DNA from: RGIG8775 sp045537235
GTDB taxonomy: Bacteria > Bacillota > Clostridia > Oscillospirales > CAG-272
Direction: 5' to 3'
Assembly (NCBI GenBank): GCA_045537235.1
Contig: JAZSPB010000008.1
Location: forward strand, 1-7,583
DNA length: 7,583 nucleotides
Positions 4,847 through 7,583 of this stretch are shown in pieces. The notes beneath the pieces are model-generated. The model saw nothing but the letters and a program-made list of their open reading frames with translations, was not told where the DNA came from and made no database searches. The position numbers were made by a program, and so were the translations under genes. Positions within the stretch are counted from its first letter, which is position 1. Each line of letters begins with the position of its first letter.

Positions 4847-5003
4847 TTGGGCAAGCAAAGAAGGAACAAAACTCCCACATGGCACTAACCCTAGTTAGTG
4901 CCGCTTTTTAGGGAAGCAAAGACGGAACAAAACATATGTAAAACACTACCGTGTAGTTAGTACCGCCGTTTTAGCCACGCAAAGGATATCCCAAGCAAAG
5001 AAA
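4846..5003 (-). repeat. Hairpin-unit array in opposite orientation (right arm)
   Basis: Two hairpin units and a partial third read on the minus strand. The first has a perfect stem GGCACTAAC (4881-4889) with GTTAGTGCC (4894-4902), and on the plus strand it is followed by GCTTTTT, so it also looks like a plus-strand intrinsic terminator. The second (about 4944-4963) is eroded. The linker GTTTTGTTCCTTCTTTGCTTG is recognisable at 4871-4851 and, altered, at 4934-4914, with a last TTTCTTTGCTTGGG remnant at 5003-4990. The array starts about 30 bp after the fumarase stop codon, mirroring the left array after the hydrolase. Confidence 0.75.
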
Positions 5004-5035
5004 TCAATTAACGCCGCACTCCCACAGCAAATTTT

Positions 5036-6406
5036 CTACACCATTTCCTCCGGTCGGAAATAACGATCAAACTCTTCCTCGGAAAGATACCCCAACGCGA
5101 TGCAAGCATCACGGAGGGATCCCCCTTCGCTGTGAGCCTTGTGCACAACGCGAGCGGCATTTTCATACCCAATATACGGCGTAAGCGCAGTGACCAGCAT
5201 AAGAGAATTATGCAAATTGTCATGCATTTTTTGACGGTTGGCGCGAATCCCTCGAACGCAGTTTTTCTCAAAGGAACGGCATACATCACCAAGCAGTCGC
5301 ACAGACTGCAAATAATTGTATATACAAACAGGCATAAACACATTCAGCTCAAAGTTTCCCTGAGAGGCGGCGATCCCCACAGCCGTGTCGTTGGCCATGA
5401 CCTGCACGGCAACCATAGTCACCGCTTCGCATTGGGTGGGATTGACTTTTCCGGGCATAATAGACGAACCGGGCTCGTTTTCCGGAATGGTGATCTCTCC
5501 CAGTCCGCAACGAGGACCGCTTGCCAGCCAGCGGATGTCGTTGGCGATCTTCATCAGATCAGCGGCAAGCGCCTTCAGCGCACCGTGTGCGGCTACCAAC
5601 TCACCTTTGGAGGTCAGCGCATGGAATTTGTTTTCTGCGGTGCGGAACGAGGTTCCGGTAATGTGAGAAAGCTCACAAGCAACCGCATTGTCAAAGCCCG
5701 AAGGGGCATTGAGACCGGTTCCCACGGCTGTGGCACCCAAGGCCAGGGCGCGAAGAGGCTCAAGGGATGCCGCGATCATTTCGGCATCTGTCTCCAACGA
5801 TGCTCGCCATCCGCTGATCTCTTGCGAGAAGGTGATGGGTGTGGCGTCCTCAAGGTGCGTTCGTCCGCTTTTGACAATCCCTCGGTTTTCTTCCTCTAGG
5901 TGCTGCAACGTAGCTACCAGCTCCTCCACGGCGGGCAAAAGAAGTTGCTCGGTCTGAAGGATAGCCGCAATGTGCATGGCGGTAGGGAAGGTGTCATTGG
6001 AGGATTGAGACATATTCACATCATCATTGGGGTGCAGAAGCTTTTGACCGGCGAAGCTGTTAGCGCGGTTGGCGATGACTTCGTTGACGTTCATATTGCT
6101 TTGGGTTCCGCTTCCCGTCTGCCAAACAACAAGAGGGAAGTGACTGTCAAGCTGTCCATCCATGACCTCTGCGGCGGCGGTTTCGATGGCCTTTTTTTTC
6201 TCTTCGGTCATGCGGTTGGGGACAAGCACGGCATTGACTCGCGCCGCGGCGAGCTTGAGCGCACCGAAAGCATGAATGATCTCGGGCGGCATTTTTTCGG
6301 TGCCGATAGGGAAATTTTCAAGACTTCTTTGGGTCTGTGCCCCCCAGTATTTGTCATCGGGCACAAGAATGTCGCCCATGGAGTCGTGTTCGGTGCGGTA
6401 TTTCAT
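5036..6406 (-). CDS. fumC: Class II fumarate hydratase (fumarase C)
   Basis: This 456-residue enzyme interconverts fumarate and L-malate in the cytosol without an iron-sulfur cluster; it is normally a homotetramer. The family landmarks are TGSGTQSNMN (97-106), SSNDTFPT (135-142), GRTHLEDATPITFSQEISGW (181-200) with the catalytic-type His184, and the fumarase/aspartase signature GSSIMPGKVNP (313-323) with the catalytic serine loop. Histidine in GRTH (aspartases have GRTQ) and GNFELNVFMP (350-359) favour fumarase over aspartase or argininosuccinate lyase. Length matches the family (about 460), and no key motif is missing. The start is supported by AAGGAAGG (6415-6422) 8 nt upstream. It appears to be transcribed alone from its own promoter and is convergent with the hydrolase operon across the repeat region. 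No standard T-tract terminator follows the stop; the inverted hairpin array is the first structure. Confidence 0.96.
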   Translation of the reverse strand: MKYRTEHDSMGDILVPDDKYWGAQTQRSLENFPIGTEKMPPEIIHAFGALKLAAARVNAVLVPNRMTEEKKKAIETAAAEVMDGQLDSHFPLVVWQTGSGTQSNMNVNEVIANRANSFAGQKLLHPNDDVNMSQSSNDTFPTAMHIAAILQTEQLLLPAVEELVATLQHLEEENRGIVKSGRTHLEDATPITFSQEISGWRASLETDAEMIAASLEPLRALALGATAVGTGLNAPSGFDNAVACELSHITGTSFRTAENKFHALTSKGELVAAHGALKALAADLMKIANDIRWLASGPRCGLGEITIPENEPGSSIMPGKVNPTQCEAVTMVAVQVMANDTAVGIAASQGNFELNVFMPVCIYNYLQSVRLLGDVCRSFEKNCVRGIRANRQKMHDNLHNSLMLVTALTPYIGYENAARVVHKAHSEGGSLRDACIALGYLSEEEFDRYFRPEEMV

Positions 6407-6449
6407 AAGTATGACCTTCCTTATAATACGTTCATCAAGAATTATCTAT

Positions 6450-6478
6450 ATTGTAACATAATCCTTGTGCGTTTTCAA
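6450..6478 (-). promoter_or_regulatory. Predicted sigma-A promoter of fumC
   Basis: On the minus strand TTGAAA (6478-6473) and TACAAT (6455-6450) are 17 bp apart, each matching consensus at 5 of 6 positions. Transcription would start near 6443, leaving a leader of about 37 nt that contains the ribosome site. Confidence 0.7.
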
Positions 6479-6495
6479 GGCTTTCCGCGAATTTA

Positions 6496-6510
6496 ACCGA
6501 AAGGTTCGGT
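6496..6510. promoter_or_regulatory. Inverted repeat between divergent promoters, candidate operator
   Basis: ACCGAA-AGG-TTCGGT is a perfect 6-bp inverted repeat located 17 bp upstream of the fumC -35 box and about 80 bp upstream of the transporter -35 box. Its position suits a regulator of fumC more than of the transporter. The direct repeat GATACTC (near 6540 and 6571) also lies in this region. No regulator is recognised. Confidence 0.35.
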
Positions 6511-6590
6511 CGATGCTGATAGAGAAGGTACACGGAAGGGATACTCGCCTCCGATTTTCAGATACTCTTTTGAGATTTTTCTTCAAAGGA

Positions 6591-6619
6591 TTGACAGAAT
6601 CGGGGCGGAGGTGTATAAT
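6591..6619 (+). promoter_or_regulatory. Perfect-consensus sigma-A promoter of the transporter gene
   Basis: TTGACA (6591-6596) and TATAAT (6614-6619) match consensus at all 12 positions with the ideal 17-bp spacer. Transcription should start near 6626, about 22 nt before the start codon, so the leader holds little more than the ribosome site AGGAG (6636-6640). Confidence 0.85.
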
Positions 6620-6647
6620 GAATCGAAAACAATTTAGGAGAAAGAAA

Positions 6648-7583
6648 ATGGAAAGAGAAAAGTTTGGGTCGAGACTCGGCTTTATTTTGATCTCGGCGGG
6701 ATGTGCTATCGGCCTGGGCAATGTTTGGCGGTTTCCGTACATTGTCGGTGAATACGGTGGGGCGGCATTTTTGTTGATCTACTTTTTGTTCTTGCTGATC
6801 TTCGGTATTCCGATCATGACGATGGAATTCTCGATGGGACGTGCCAGCCGCAAGAGTGTGGCGGGATCATTCCGTGCGCTTGAGCCAAAAGGCACCAAAT
6901 GGCATCTGTTTGGCGGTATCGGCATTTTGGGTAATTATCTTTTGATGATGTTTTATACCTCGGTCACGGGCTTTATGTTTATCTATTTTATCAAGATGAT
7001 AAAAGGCGATTTCACGGGTCAGACGACCGAGAATATCAGTGCCGCGTATGGCGAGATGACGGGAAATCCTTGGTTGGTGGTCGGTTTTATGTTGCTGACC
7101 GTTGTGCTCGGCTTTACCATCTGTTCTTTGGGTTTTCAGCGCGGTGTGGAAAAGGTCACCAAGGTTATGATGTTGGCTCTTTTGGCGATCATTTCGGTGC
7201 TCGCTGTTCGCTCGGTGACGCTTCCCGGGGCAGGTGAAGGTCTTCGTTATTATTTGGTTCCCGATTTTGAGCGGTTGGCGCAGAAAAATATCGGGGAGGT
7301 GATCTTTGCCGCTATGGGGCAGGCGTTCTTTACACTTAGTATTGGTATTGGCTCCCTTTCTATCTTTGGAAGCTATATTGGAAAAGAAAAGAGACTTACA
7401 GGCGAAGCGGTCAGTGTACTTGTGTTGGATACAGCGGTAGCACTGATGTCAGGACTGATTATTTTCCCGGCATGCTTCGCATTTGGAATCAATCCGGGAG
7501 AAGGTCCTGGACTTGTATTTGTTACATTACCAAATGTATTTAATGAGATGGCGGGAAGTCGTTTATGGGGAACCTTGTTCTTC
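6648..7583 (+). CDS. Sodium:neurotransmitter-symporter (NSS) family amino-acid transporter, 3' end outside the window
   Basis: The first 312 residues of a sodium-coupled transporter of the LeuT/TnaT/MhsT type are visible; family members run about 440-510 residues. These inner-membrane proteins import amino acids or related amines with Na+. The broken first helix carries the signature GNVWRFPY (24-31), preceded by GCAIGLG. Further hydrophobic segments lie near 38-58, 88-118, 141-160, 168-187, 216-243 and 253-278. GQAFFTLSIGIGSLSIFGSY (224-243) is the sixth helix that lines the substrate and sodium sites in the family. GPGLVFVTLP (287-296) is in the usual extracellular loop region. The start has AGGAG 7 nt upstream. 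The gene runs open to the last base. The substrate cannot be assigned. From about codon 229 (base 7332), codon choice shifts to ACA, GTA and GGA, which were rare or absent before, while the protein remains a continuous family match. Confidence 0.93.
   Translation, partial: MEREKFGSRLGFILISAGCAIGLGNVWRFPYIVGEYGGAAFLLIYFLFLLIFGIPIMTMEFSMGRASRKSVAGSFRALEPKGTKWHLFGGIGILGNYLLMMFYTSVTGFMFIYFIKMIKGDFTGQTTENISAAYGEMTGNPWLVVGFMLLTVVLGFTICSLGFQRGVEKVTKVMMLALLAIISVLAVRSVTLPGAGEGLRYYLVPDFERLAQKNIGEVIFAAMGQAFFTLSIGIGSLSIFGSYIGKEKRLTGEAVSVLVLDTAVALMSGLIIFPACFAFGINPGEGPGLVFVTLPNVFNEMAGSRLWGTLFF

Noticed and set aside
4620..4911. Small overlapping open frames of 66-86 codons on both strands
   Set aside because: They run through the GC-rich hairpins and array repeats, have no good ribosome site, overlap each other on opposite strands, and have compositions dictated by the repeats.

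Overview
The window looks like a chromosomal segment of a Gram-positive anaerobe, most likely a gut-type Clostridia. The reasons are strong AGGAG-type ribosome sites 4-8 nt before the starts, near-consensus sigma-A promoters with 16-17 bp spacers, roughly balanced GC with AT-rich intergenic regions, and gene families common in that group. The genus cannot be named from the sequence. There are five real genes: four complete and one running off the right edge. About a quarter of the window is non-coding DNA built from inverted and direct repeats.

Left part (1-3773): an AraC-family regulator on the minus strand (139-963) is divergent from a two-gene plus-strand operon. The operon holds a UxaA-type sugar-acid (altronate/galactarate class) dehydratase (1377-2747) and an alpha/beta-hydrolase of the acetyl-xylan-esterase-like type (2766-3773). 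Each direction has a recognisable promoter. The simplest reading is a sugar-acid utilisation locus: the regulator senses a ligand, the hydrolase frees an acid from an ester or lactone, and the dehydratase makes the 2-keto-3-deoxy acid. The regulator is bracketed by two related palindromic repeat elements, one cut by the window start and one complete at about 982-1165. The complete one lies in the regulator's predicted 5' leader.

Middle (3774-5035): this 1.26-kb region between convergent genes has no convincing coding sequence. On the left are four head-to-tail units of about 64-65 bp, each carrying a conserved-stem, variable-loop hairpin (CACTAAC-N4-GTTAGTG), followed by a GC-rich hairpin module. 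On the right the same parts recur in mirror orientation: GC-rich module, then about two and a half units. The roughly 600 bp between the arms holds a diverged 97-bp-period direct repeat, an AT-rich hairpin, an exact 20-bp tandem repeat and a strongly foldable stretch (4622-4740) with U-tracts at both ends that may be a structured RNA. This mirror-image element is the most unusual thing in the window.

Right part (5036-7583): a class II fumarase gene (fumC, minus strand) is divergent from a sodium:neurotransmitter-symporter family amino-acid transporter (plus strand, truncated by the window edge). A 241-bp region between them carries both promoters, the transporter's being a perfect consensus. 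Codon choice in the transporter changes abruptly near 7330, which suggests either a recombination junction or an assembly chimera.
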